From positions 62,001 through 126,000 of the forward strand of contig NZ_NSKE01000002.1 of the NCBI RefSeq assembly GCF_002287075.1: a stretch of DNA of 64,000 nt. Reading direction: 5' to 3'. The DNA is from Fodinibius salipaludis (GTDB lineage: Bacteria > Bacteroidota > Rhodothermia > Balneolales > Balneolaceae). The notes beneath the pieces are model-generated. The model was given only the letters and a program-made list of their open reading frames with translations. It was not told the origin of the DNA and searched no databases. A program made the translations under genes and the position numbers. Below are positions 17,105 through 25,536 of the stretch, piece after piece; position 1 is the first letter of the stretch, and each line of letters starts with the position of its first letter.

Positions 17105-17926
17105 CTAATTCTCGTTGTGGATATATACATCGCGCGAGGGAAAAGGGAAATTGATACCCTCTTCATCAAATCGCTCTTTAATTCGTTTGGTCAAGTCAAA
17201 CTTAAGTGCCCAATAGTCCTCTTTTTTAACCCATGGGCGAACATTTAGATTTACAGAGCTTCCTCCCAGCTCCGAAACGGCAACCTGTGGGGCCGGCTCC
17301 TCCAAAATGCGATCATCCTCATCAAGTACGCCTTTAATTGTTTCCATGGCGTGATCAATATTGTCATTATATCCAAAGCCGATAACCATATCCAATCGCC
17401 GGATATCATTTACAGACATATTCTTAATATTTGTGCCCCACACATTTGAGTTGGGTAAAACCATGGCCACATTGTCGAACGTATCCATCTCGGTAGTAAC
17501 AAGGCCAATTTCTTTTACTGTGCCCGAGACCCCTGCAATATCAACAGCATCCCCGACATTAAAAGGACGCATAATCAACAACATCACACCGGCAGCAACA
17601 TCCGCAAGCGTTCCCTGCCAGGCCAAACCGATCGCCAAGCCGGCTGCACCAAGAACGGCCACCAAACTGGCTGTTTGAATCCCAACCATACTTAATACAA
17701 AAATTACAACAACAGTAAGACCAAGAATTTTGGTTACTTTAGCAAGTAAAGGAGTTAAGGTAGCATCTATGGTTTCAGATTTTTCAGCCCGTTTGCGCAC
17801 CTTTTTACTTAACCATCCCGCCACACTCCAGCCAACAATCAGTACAAAAACCGCAGCTAATACCTTAAGCCCATATTGAACTAATATTGGTACAATACTA
17901 TCAATAATTGAATTAACCTCTTCCAT
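17105..17926 (-). CDS. mscS: Small-conductance mechanosensitive channel, MscS family
   Basis: A 273-residue inner-membrane channel that opens under membrane tension to release solutes after hypo-osmotic shock. It has three transmembrane segments within residues 10-115. The pore helix has the family's Gly/Ala packing, GAAGLAIGLAWQGTLADVAAG, followed by the LLIMRPFNVGD loop into the cytoplasmic beta domain (VSGTVKEIGLVTTEM). The C-terminal alpha/beta domain is complete and ends near RDVYIHNEN. It is the last gene of a minus-strand cluster with Dps and a coiled-coil protein, but an intrinsic terminator (17962-17995) precedes it, so it probably has its own promoter in the 88-bp gap. Confidence 0.95.
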   Translation of the reverse strand: MEEVNSIIDSIVPILVQYGLKVLAAVFVLIVGWSVAGWLSKKVRKRAEKSETIDATLTPLLAKVTKILGLTVVVIFVLSMVGIQTASLVAVLGAAGLAIGLAWQGTLADVAAGVMLLIMRPFNVGDAVDIAGVSGTVKEIGLVTTEMDTFDNVAMVLPNSNVWGTNIKNMSVNDIRRLDMVIGFGYNDNIDHAMETIKGVLDEDDRILEEPAPQVAVSELGGSSVNLNVRPWVKKEDYWALKFDLTKRIKERFDEEGINFPFPSRDVYIHNEN

Positions 17927-17961
17927 ACCCTATCTCCTTTGACATTAGTTAATGTTCTATT

Positions 17962-17995
17962 AAAAAAAGAAGGCAGCCCAAAACGGACTGCCTTA
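17962..17995 (-). terminator. Rho-independent terminator of the coiled-coil gene
   Basis: AAGGCAGUCC and GGGCUGCCUU (minus strand) form a 10-bp stem with one G-U, followed by U7 (complement of 17962-17968). It separates the coiled-coil/dps pair from mscS. Confidence 0.85.
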
Positions 17996-18014
17996 CAGTA
18001 TATTAAATTCAGTA

Positions 18015-18305
18015 TTATTCTTTGACGATTTCCCGGATTTCTGAAAAGCCTTTTTTAACGTCTTTCCAAAGCTTTTCGCTATCCTCCTTTATTTCCTCAA
18101 AAACATCATCGCCTGAGTTCTTAATCTTATCCAGTTTTGCACGCAGACGAGACCGTTTCTCTCGCAGCTCATCCATTCGATCTTCGAGCTTAGCTTTCAG
18201 ATCCTGAGACTCCTTATTAACTCTCTTTTGGAGCTCATCAATCTGGGTATTCCATTCTCGGAGCTGCTTCTCTAACTTGTCGATGTATTCTTCTCGTGAA
18301 GCCAT
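18015..18305 (-). CDS. Small highly charged coiled-coil protein
   Basis: 96 residues, almost entirely amphipathic helix, with heptads through DKLEKQLREWNTQIDELQKR and a second helical half DEIKEDSEKLWKDVKKGFSE-like near the C-terminus. It has no cysteine, no signal peptide and no membrane segment. It resembles the short apolipoprotein-like or LEA-like stress proteins found near dps in halophiles, but no family is recognised with certainty. The gene begins 36 bp downstream of dps on the same strand and ends at its own terminator, so the two are probably cotranscribed as a starvation/osmotic stress unit. Confidence 0.75.
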   Translation of the reverse strand: MASREEYIDKLEKQLREWNTQIDELQKRVNKESQDLKAKLEDRMDELREKRSRLRAKLDKIKNSGDDVFEEIKEDSEKLWKDVKKGFSEIREIVKE

Positions 18306-18341
18306 AATAATATTGTTTTTAGTTTGATTTAGTTATCTCAC

Positions 18342-18839
18342 CTATTCTAAATGGCTGCGCAACATCCAGGCAGTCTTGGAATGTACTTTCAACCGTTCCG
18401 TCAAAAGATCGATTGTTGCTTCGTCTTCTGCATCGTTTGCGGGTTGAAGTGCCTCCCGGGCAGTACGCATTACCTGCTCATTACCTTCTGCAAGGCGCCG
18501 AACCATTTCCATCGCATCCGGCTCATCTTGTTGTTCATCTACAGATGTTAATTCCTTAAACTCTTTGAATGTTCCCGGGGCCCGGTACCCCAATGCCCGG
18601 ATGCGTTCGGCAATTTCATCGACAGCTTCGGCAAGCTCTGTGTATTGCTCCTCAAATTGTTCGTGTAACGAATGAAAAAGCTCACCCGTTACATTCCAGT
18701 GATAATTGTGTGTCTTCAAATACAACATATACGAATCGGCCAATACCTTTGAAAGTGCATCGGCAATAGCTTTACGATTTCCCTGACTGATTCCAATATT
18801 AATTTCCATCGGTTTTTCTCTCTTTGTTTTGGTACTCAT
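18342..18839 (-). CDS. dps: Dps-family DNA-protecting ferritin
   Basis: A 165-residue ferritin-like protein that oxidises and stores iron and shields DNA under stress. The ferroxidase motif is visible: HWNVTGELFHSLHEQFEEQY with both conserved histidines, then AVDEIAERIRALG. The usual Asp after the second His is Glu here, a common variant. Four helices are of normal length. The start at 18839 (MSTKTK) is chosen; an internal Met (MEINIGIS) at residue 11 is an alternative. It heads a cluster with the coiled-coil protein, and with mscS beyond a terminator. Confidence 0.95.
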   Translation of the reverse strand: MSTKTKREKPMEINIGISQGNRKAIADALSKVLADSYMLYLKTHNYHWNVTGELFHSLHEQFEEQYTELAEAVDEIAERIRALGYRAPGTFKEFKELTSVDEQQDEPDAMEMVRRLAEGNEQVMRTAREALQPANDAEDEATIDLLTERLKVHSKTAWMLRSHLE

Positions 18840-19111
18840 AACTGAACACCTTAATACTTTTTGATTCTAATTATTCCCACAGTTGCAGTTTACACTGCAG
18901 CAATAATGCTTATTCTTACTCTTAAAATACGCTTGCAAGAGCTCACAAAAGAATTCTTTTAGATCCTGTAAAAACATGCTGCTCTGTTGTTTGATTTCAC
19001 CACATTGTTAATACAGGAATATGAGATTAATCATTCCAAGAAACCAATAAAAGGTACTTATAGAGAATATAGATATTCCCTGATAACTTAGGAATGGAAA
19101 AAAGAAAATAT

Positions 19112-20155
19112 CTATAGCGCAATCTGCAGATTCAACTGAATTTGGGAGAAATCAGCCCCTTGGTCAACAGGATATATATAGTTCAACTGCACTTCAGAAA
19201 AGTCCGTCGGAAAGATATTAACTCCGCCAACAATAGACTCTGAGCTGGCTCCGATAAAATCTCCTTCAAAATAATCCCAGCGGGCAAGAAGCTGCGTTTT
19301 CGGCGTTACAAAATATCCGCCCGTCACATAGTACCCATAAGGATTGTATTTCCAACCGGCATCAGCATTAATGGTTGAATAAATAAATTCACCGGCTAAC
19401 ATCATTTTCTGATAACTGATACGCGTATCGGCTCCAAGCAACAGTTGTTCGCCCTCAAGCTGCGACAACAATCCCGCCCCTGATGTAGGATTATCACTCT
19501 CTTCATAAGAGGCATTTAATCCCATTATAAATGTATTATTTGAATTGTCGCCAATTTCTGAATTCGTCTCTATCCTTGCCGTATACAAAAACTTGTCGTC
19601 ATCATTGGCATTAGTACCAAAGCCATTGCCGTTAAACATTCCAGCCGTATACTTAAACTTACCATCCGCCACCTTGCCCTGCATTTGAAGACCAACCTGT
19701 CGTTTGGGCGCCAACTGGTTAACAACCGACGACCGGTTAACAAAATCAGTCGCCGCTGCCCCCGTCAAGTATTCATAACTGAACGGAGACTTAAATAATC
19801 CTGCTTTTACTGAAAAGTTTGGCGTCACATTATAATACATATTTGCATCAAGCAGGGCAGTACTACTCACAAAATTTGTCTGCAGCTGGTAGCCGAACTT
19901 ATTGTCGAACTCTCCATACACCTGCAGACGCGCATTGCCGACAGAGAATCCATTTTCACCGGTTACACGCTCAAACTGATAGTCGCCTATTGTTTGGAGT
20001 AATCCGCCAATCGAGAAATACTCATTTTTAAGCTGATCATTAAACTGCTCAAAATCAGATGATGGTTTATCCTGGGCCTGCAATGACATCCCCATAAAAA
20101 AGAACAGTCCAAAAAGAACAATCGATTTAAAAAGGTTAGGAGCATCTGTAGTCAT
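19112..20155 (-). CDS. Phosphate-selective porin O/P-like outer-membrane porin
   Basis: 347 residues with an N-terminal hydrophobic signal (SIVLFGLFFFMGMSLQAQ). The barrel strands match the OprO/OprP pattern: VGNARLQVYGEFDNKFGYQLQ, a FSVKAGLFKSPFSYEYL motif and PKRQVGLQMQG. The typical final strand is FSQIQLNLQIAL. In Pseudomonas this family binds phosphate or pyrophosphate, but in Bacteroidota relatives the specificity is unproven and no phosphate genes are adjacent. RluA lies 97 bp upstream on the same strand, probably unrelated in regulation. Confidence 0.85.
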   Translation of the reverse strand: MTTDAPNLFKSIVLFGLFFFMGMSLQAQDKPSSDFEQFNDQLKNEYFSIGGLLQTIGDYQFERVTGENGFSVGNARLQVYGEFDNKFGYQLQTNFVSSTALLDANMYYNVTPNFSVKAGLFKSPFSYEYLTGAAATDFVNRSSVVNQLAPKRQVGLQMQGKVADGKFKYTAGMFNGNGFGTNANDDDKFLYTARIETNSEIGDNSNNTFIMGLNASYEESDNPTSGAGLLSQLEGEQLLLGADTRISYQKMMLAGEFIYSTINADAGWKYNPYGYYVTGGYFVTPKTQLLARWDYFEGDFIGASSESIVGGVNIFPTDFSEVQLNYIYPVDQGADFSQIQLNLQIAL

Positions 20156-20252
20156 AAAAAATAGTATTCGTTGGTGAGGTTATTTACTTCTAATGAATAA
20201 GAAATTGTTCAAAATCGAAAGTACAGCGACCGTTCCATTTTGGCCAAGAGGG

Positions 20253-20963
20253 CTAACCGGACTCTGCTTCTTTCTTCCATCGAAATCGATCAATCAGACG
20301 CATCATATCAGCCGGGATTTTGGCCTCAAACTGCACTTCTTTTCCATGTCGTGGGTGCTTAAAGGCTAATCGGTAGGCATGCAGCGCCTGACGGTTAATA
20401 AGCGGCTCCCCCTCTTCTTCGGGTGCGTAATGCTGGTCGCCCACCAACTGGTGACCAATATGTTCAAACTGTACGCGGATCTGATTTTTCAATCCCGTAT
20501 CCAGCTGTACTTCCACCAGCGTGTTCTCCAGAAAGCGCTCCTTCACCTTGTACGACAACCGCGCCGGAGTAGCCCCCTCTTCACTGGGATCAACAACAAT
20601 ATTTCGGAAACCATCCTTAATAAGCTTTAAGTGATGCTCTAACACTCCCTCGTCTTCTTCAATCACACCACGCACAATTGCAAGATAGGTACGCTTGGGC
20701 TCATGATTACGGAACTTCTCAACAAGATCATTATAGGCACGCTCATTTTTAGCAAACACCATCAATCCGCTGGTATAGCGATCAATACGATGCACTACGC
20801 CCACACGAACACCGTGCTTGGCCAAATGATCGGCAACAAGGTCGTATAAATTCTTAACGTCACTATCGGGAATAGGAACGGCAAGTAATCCCGCCGGCTT
20901 GTCGACGACAAAAATATCTTTATCCTGTTTAACAATGTAGAAAGGTCGTTTTTTAGCCATCAC
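20253..20963 (-). CDS. RluA-family pseudouridine synthase
   Basis: A 236-residue RNA uridine isomerase. The catalytic signature HRIDRYTSGLMVFAKN contains Asp61, the nucleophile. The N-terminal IFVVDKPAGLLAVP and the closing LHAYRLAFKHP motif are also family hallmarks. No S4 domain is present, which suggests an RluA- or TruC-like rather than an RluD-like enzyme; the RNA target cannot be assigned. It lies 38 bp downstream of a small hypothetical gene in what looks like a two-gene operon. Confidence 0.93.
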   Translation of the reverse strand: MMAKKRPFYIVKQDKDIFVVDKPAGLLAVPIPDSDVKNLYDLVADHLAKHGVRVGVVHRIDRYTSGLMVFAKNERAYNDLVEKFRNHEPKRTYLAIVRGVIEEDEGVLEHHLKLIKDGFRNIVVDPSEEGATPARLSYKVKERFLENTLVEVQLDTGLKNQIRVQFEHIGHQLVGDQHYAPEEEGEPLINRQALHAYRLAFKHPRHGKEVQFEAKIPADMMRLIDRFRWKKEAESG

Positions 20964-21001
20964 AAACCAAGCCCAAGCGGCAGATAATATTAAATCACTT
21001 G

Positions 21002-21349
21002 CTACTCAACACCGTGCACTTCCTTAAGAATAGCTTTTGCCTCTTTATCATTCTTCTGCATTACCCGGTGCTGCAAGTTTGTAACAATCTCTTGCTGGGC
21101 CTTATCAAAAGCCATCTCCTTGGCTTCTTGTTCAGTACCCGTACGCAGCAACTCATAAACATCATCAGCCCGAATAACACTATAGAGCTTATCCTCATTA
21201 AAAGCATGAGCGCGCCGCTCCTCGTATTCCTTAAACAGCTCAGGGAACTCATCGCTGCTCTCGGCCCGGTCAATGACTTCAACATCCTTGGGACCTTCAG
21301 CGCTAAGTGGGGTTTTACAGAGATAAAATAACTTGTGCTTGTAATTCAT
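21002..21349 (-). CDS. Hypothetical protein, 115 aa
   Basis: I do not recognise this protein. It begins MNYKHKLFYLCKTPLS, has a mixed alpha/beta N-terminus and a long charged helix from about residue 60 to the end (ELLRTGTEQEAKEMAFDKAQ). No signal peptide, membrane segment or metal motif is present. It precedes the RluA gene by 38 bp on the same strand, and is divergent from the S46-fold gene with 118 bp between starts. Codon use looks normal for the window, supporting a real gene. Confidence 0.65.
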   Translation of the reverse strand: MNYKHKLFYLCKTPLSAEGPKDVEVIDRAESSDEFPELFKEYEERRAHAFNEDKLYSVIRADDVYELLRTGTEQEAKEMAFDKAQQEIVTNLQHRVMQKNDKEAKAILKEVHGVE

Positions 21350-21467
21350 AATCCAAAAACCTTAGTCAATTTTAATACCAATAACATTCAAACCGCTTTA
21401 ATGTAAGAAAAAATCTTCGCACCTTCGTAATTCTTCACCCACAAAATTTTATTCAACGCACGTTTTT

Positions 21468-23582
21468 ATGCAACAACCCGCCCTCAAAAAATTACGTAGC
21501 GCTATATCAACCATCCTGCTACTCCTTTTTCTTTTGGGAGGATGTTCCTCTCCTGCCACAATACAAGAAGCCGGCCAAGACAAATCATCCCAAAACCAGC
21601 AACAAAACAGTGCCGATAAAACCTCGGACCCTCCCGGGTTCTGGCTGCTTCCGCAAATCGACGGCCCCCTTTATGATAACCTACAATCACAAGGCGTTAC
21701 CCTATCACAAAAAGAAATTTATACTCCCGAGGGTAACTCGCTCAACCAAGCCGTAGTAAAAATAAAAATCGGTGAAAGTCAGGCCGGCACCGGATCATTC
21801 GTATCTTCAAACGGACTATTACTCACCAATTACAGCACTGCCATTCAAGGGATTGCACAAAACAGCGATCGCAACCAAAATTATCTCCAGAATGGTTTTT
21901 ATGCCCAATCCCGCGAACAAGAAATCCCGCTCGAGAACTTTAGCCTGCTCATCACTATTGAACAGGAAGAGATTACTGACCGGATCAACCGGCAGCTTGC
22001 CGATTCACTGACCTACCGGCAGCGACGACAACAAAAGCAGAAAATCGAGAAACAAATTATTGCAGATCGACAATCCCGTAACAACAATTTAGTCGTAGAG
22101 ATCAACGATACCTGGAGTGGCAACCGACAGTTTATGTCGGTCTATAAAGTAATTCGAGATATCCGGCTGGTACATGCCCCATCCAATCCCAACATAAAAA
22201 ATGCTGCAGATTACGCCTTTTTGAGAGCGTACGAAAGTCCAAATGGACGAAACAAAACTTATAACAAATCCAACGTTCCGTTTCAGCCGGAAAAGCACCT
22301 GGCAATTGCTGATGAGAAAGTTGCTCCTCAAGATCTTACGTTAACCCTTGGCTTCCCCGGCGAAACACAGCGCTACGAAAGCAGCTACGCCATCGACTTC
22401 TACCGGAAAAACCGCAACCCCGTACTAATTGATACCTACAAAGCCATCCTCGATGCAGAAGAATACGCTGCCGGCCAGGATTCTGCCACAGCTATTCAAA
22501 ACGCACCGCTTCGCTCCTCACTAAATCACAACCTGATATACTACCAAGCGCTACAACAGGGTATTGATGAACACCATATTATTACAAAAAAACAGACAGA
22601 AGAAGAACAATTTAAAAAGTGGATCAAACAGGACTCACTACGCAATATTAAATACCGCCGTGTGCTAAGTCAGCTTGAACAATCTTATAGAATAGCATCC
22701 CAAACCGGCGACTTGCTTTTTGCATTGGTCAATACCATAAACAACAATAAACTCCTGCAAATAGCCGGACTGTACAATTCGTATTACGAGCATATAAGTG
22801 ATCCCACTAATACTGAAATCAGCAGCACTAAGAAAAAAGGAGTTTTGCAGCGACATCAAAGCATACTCAGTGAAACCAATATCGAAGCCCAAACCCTGAT
22901 GCTTGGGGACATGCTTTACACGCTCGCTACCCTGCCCGATGGAAAGGTCCCCTTTCATCTTATAGAACTATTTAGCAATAGCCAGGAAAATGCCCTTAAA
23001 AAAGAAATTACCTCTTATTTAGAAACACAAAGCAGCCAGTCTATAGTATACGACCTGAATCGTGCTAAAGAGTTTCTAAACCTGCCTGCAGACAGTGCTC
23101 GTAACCATCCAAAAGATGAGCTGGTCAAACTTTATAATGAGCTATTGAGCAGCTATCAATTCAGCCGGAAGAACTATTCGCAGCATGTGCCCTACCTTCG
23201 GCCGGCGCAAAAATTATATGTGCAGGGCCTCCTCAAATTCCGTGGCGAATCGCTCACCTATCCCGATGCTAATGGAACATTGCGGCTGAGTACGGGCCGG
23301 GTAAAAGAATCGGGGGATAAGAATAGTATTGTAAATTTTGTATCGACCACCGATATTTCAGGCGGTAGTTTTGGCAGCCCGGTACTAAACAATAACGGAA
23401 ATCTTATTGGTATCGTAGCAAAAAGAAGCCCCAAAAGCATGATCAATGATCTGCTTTATATGCCCAAGCGTTCCCAAACCGTTAACATGGATATTCGCCA
23501 TATAATCTCCCGAATATCGGAAATGTATAATAACTCAAGCTTGTTAAAAGAAATGCAGATTTCGGATAGCAGAACCAATTAA
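21468..23582 (+). CDS. S46-peptidase-fold lipoprotein, probably catalytically inactive
   Basis: 704 residues with a lipobox LLGGC (Cys26). The overall architecture is that of S46 dipeptidyl peptidases (DPP7/DPP11): GTGSFVSSNGLLLTN at 107-121, a long helical insertion, then TTDISGGSFGSPVLN near 628-642 and the closing DIRHIISRI. In active S46 enzymes the first block continues as TNHHC with the catalytic His, and the last contains GGNSGSP with the nucleophilic Ser. Here these read T-N-Y122-S123-T124 and G-G-S634-F635-G-S-P, so both His and nucleophilic Ser positions appear replaced, and the GDTDNWMWPRHTGDF block before the Asp is also absent. A binding or regulatory role is more likely than peptidase activity. 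SLC13 permease follows 41 bp downstream. Confidence 0.85.
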   Translation: MQQPALKKLRSAISTILLLLFLLGGCSSPATIQEAGQDKSSQNQQQNSADKTSDPPGFWLLPQIDGPLYDNLQSQGVTLSQKEIYTPEGNSLNQAVVKIKIGESQAGTGSFVSSNGLLLTNYSTAIQGIAQNSDRNQNYLQNGFYAQSREQEIPLENFSLLITIEQEEITDRINRQLADSLTYRQRRQQKQKIEKQIIADRQSRNNNLVVEINDTWSGNRQFMSVYKVIRDIRLVHAPSNPNIKNAADYAFLRAYESPNGRNKTYNKSNVPFQPEKHLAIADEKVAPQDLTLTLGFPGETQRYESSYAIDFYRKNRNPVLIDTYKAILDAEEYAAGQDSATAIQNAPLRSSLNHNLIYYQALQQGIDEHHIITKKQTEEEQFKKWIKQDSLRNIKYRRVLSQLEQSYRIASQTGDLLFALVNTINNNKLLQIAGLYNSYYEHISDPTNTEISSTKKKGVLQRHQSILSETNIEAQTLMLGDMLYTLATLPDGKVPFHLIELFSNSQENALKKEITSYLETQSSQSIVYDLNRAKEFLNLPADSARNHPKDELVKLYNELLSSYQFSRKNYSQHVPYLRPAQKLYVQGLLKFRGESLTYPDANGTLRLSTGRVKESGDKNSIVNFVSTTDISGGSFGSPVLNNNGNLIGIVAKRSPKSMINDLLYMPKRSQTVNMDIRHIISRISEMYNNSSLLKEMQISDSRTN

Positions 23583-23622
23583 TCCTTAAATTATTACACA
23601 TCAAACCACGCTTTTTTAGCAC

Positions 23623-25437
23623 ATGGGTTTTGATATTACGATAACACTCCTTGTTCTTATTCTTGCATTTTTGGCTTTAGTATTTGACATATGGACTCCC
23701 GATGCTATCCTTATGACGGCTGTTGGAGTTGTTACTGCAGCAGGAGTTATTAGCCTTGAGCAAGCGGTTCGTCAATTTGGCAACACCACCATTTTAGCCC
23801 TTGGCACCTTATATATTGTTGCCGCATCCCTCCGTAACAGTGGTGCGCTCGATTATGCCAGTGAGTTCATTCTTGGTAAAGGCAGTCAAAACATCAGAAA
23901 AATATTATTCAGGATGACGCCAGGCGTTTCAATTTATTCGGGATTTCTTAACAACACCCCAATAGTTGCGATGGGTATACCCGCTATCCGTCGGTGGGCA
24001 CGTAAATACAATGTCTCATCCTCAAAACTGCTTATACCATTATCATATGCAGCTATTTTAGGGGGCATGTGTACATTAATCGGAACCAGCACAAATCTAA
24101 TAGCTCACGGGTTGCTACAGAGTAACAACTTAGCTGGATTTTCATTTTTTGAATTAGCATGGTTAGGAGTTCCCTGTGCTATAATTGGCTTAATCTATAT
24201 CATTATTTTTAGTCCAAAGCTTACCCCTGACCGCAGTGATATTCGTGATGAGGAGGAAGCTCAGCGTAAATCACTGGTTGAACTTGAGATAACTGAAGAA
24301 GCTGCCCTTGTTGGAGAAACGGTGGAAGAAGCGAACTTACAACAACTGCCGGGGTTTCAACTTGTACGCATTAACAGGCATGACAACGAAATCGCCCCCG
24401 TACCCGAAGATGAAAAGCTTCGCGTAGGAGATCACTTATTTTATGCTCCCCAAAAGGGATTTTTGGATCTTGCCCCAGACCTTACTGATTATCCCGGACT
24501 AAGACTTGCCTTTAAACCGCCGCGAGATATTAAACGAGACGAAAAAAAGAACCGGGAACTCCACCAAGTGGTTGTTAAAGAAGGTTCTCGATTAGTGGGA
24601 TCCACGGTAGAAGAGGCAAAGCTTTTAGATCGTTTTGGCGCTGCCGTCACCGGTGTAAGAAGAGGCGAAAAACGGATACGTGAAAACTTGGGGGATTTTG
24701 TTCTCCGTCCCGGGGATGTATTACTGTTAGATACGAAACGCGGGTTCCAACAAGCCCATGAAGATTCTCAAGACTTTTACCTGACAAGTGAGGCTGGTGG
24801 TGAGGCCCCTTCTTCTAACAGTGGAAAAGACCCAAAAAATGATTTAGGCAAAGATCTATATGTTTCTCTATTCGTACTTGCTGGCATCATTACATCAGTA
24901 ACCGCTGGAATTTTCCATATTGCATTAGCTGGCATTCTGGGGGTAGCGGTATTACTGGCTTTTAATGTTATTGAACCGGGTGATGCAAAAGAATCAATCG
25001 ACTGGACCGTGTTAATTGTTATTGGCGCTGCTCTGGGACTTGGCAAAGCGATGGAGGTCAGTGGGGCAGCAGAATTGATCGGTAATGGGATGCTTAGCAT
25101 AACCAGCGATTATGGCCCCCGAATTATACTTACTGGACTCGTTTTGGTTACCGCTCTACTTACCGAGACCATTACGAATAATGGTGCAATAGCCCTAATG
25201 TTTCCCATTGCACTATCCGTTGCTCAATCACAGGGATTTGATCCTCGAGCATTTATTGCCAGCATTACTCTGGTATCTTCTATGGCCCTGTTAACTCCTA
25301 TTGGTTACCAGACCAACCTAATGGTATATGGTCCGGGCAATTACAAATTTACCGATTTCTTTAAGGTCGGCTTTCCCCTTGCCATAACACTTTGGATTAT
25401 TGTAATCATTTTAGCCCCTATAATATGGCCGTTATAA
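23623..25437 (+). CDS. SLC13-family permease with two TrkA_C (RCK_C) domains
   Basis: 604 residues. About ten to twelve transmembrane helices are split by a cytoplasmic insert (roughly residues 210-390) holding two TrkA_C-like domains, for example AALVGETVEEANLQQLPGFQ and SRLVGSTVEEAKLLDRFGAA. The helical parts carry the twin asparagine hairpin motifs of the SLC13/DASS family: FLNNTPIVAMGIP with GTSTNLIAHG, and TETITNNGAIALMFP with PIGYQTNLMVYGPG. This is the architecture usually annotated as a sodium/sulfate symporter. Because a SulP permease follows 99 bp downstream, sulfate or a related oxyanion is the best guess, but dicarboxylates cannot be excluded. Confidence 0.92.
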   Translation: MGFDITITLLVLILAFLALVFDIWTPDAILMTAVGVVTAAGVISLEQAVRQFGNTTILALGTLYIVAASLRNSGALDYASEFILGKGSQNIRKILFRMTPGVSIYSGFLNNTPIVAMGIPAIRRWARKYNVSSSKLLIPLSYAAILGGMCTLIGTSTNLIAHGLLQSNNLAGFSFFELAWLGVPCAIIGLIYIIIFSPKLTPDRSDIRDEEEAQRKSLVELEITEEAALVGETVEEANLQQLPGFQLVRINRHDNEIAPVPEDEKLRVGDHLFYAPQKGFLDLAPDLTDYPGLRLAFKPPRDIKRDEKKNRELHQVVVKEGSRLVGSTVEEAKLLDRFGAAVTGVRRGEKRIRENLGDFVLRPGDVLLLDTKRGFQQAHEDSQDFYLTSEAGGEAPSSNSGKDPKNDLGKDLYVSLFVLAGIITSVTAGIFHIALAGILGVAVLLAFNVIEPGDAKESIDWTVLIVIGAALGLGKAMEVSGAAELIGNGMLSITSDYGPRIILTGLVLVTALLTETITNNGAIALMFPIALSVAQSQGFDPRAFIASITLVSSMALLTPIGYQTNLMVYGPGNYKFTDFFKVGFPLAITLWIIVIILAPIIWPL

Positions 25438-25536
25438 AATCTATATTGTTAGCTATTGTTTAATTTATATAGACAAAAAAATTCTATAACTATTATCTTT
25501 CGGGTTCAATTTACCTTATTGGGATTTTATTCATAA

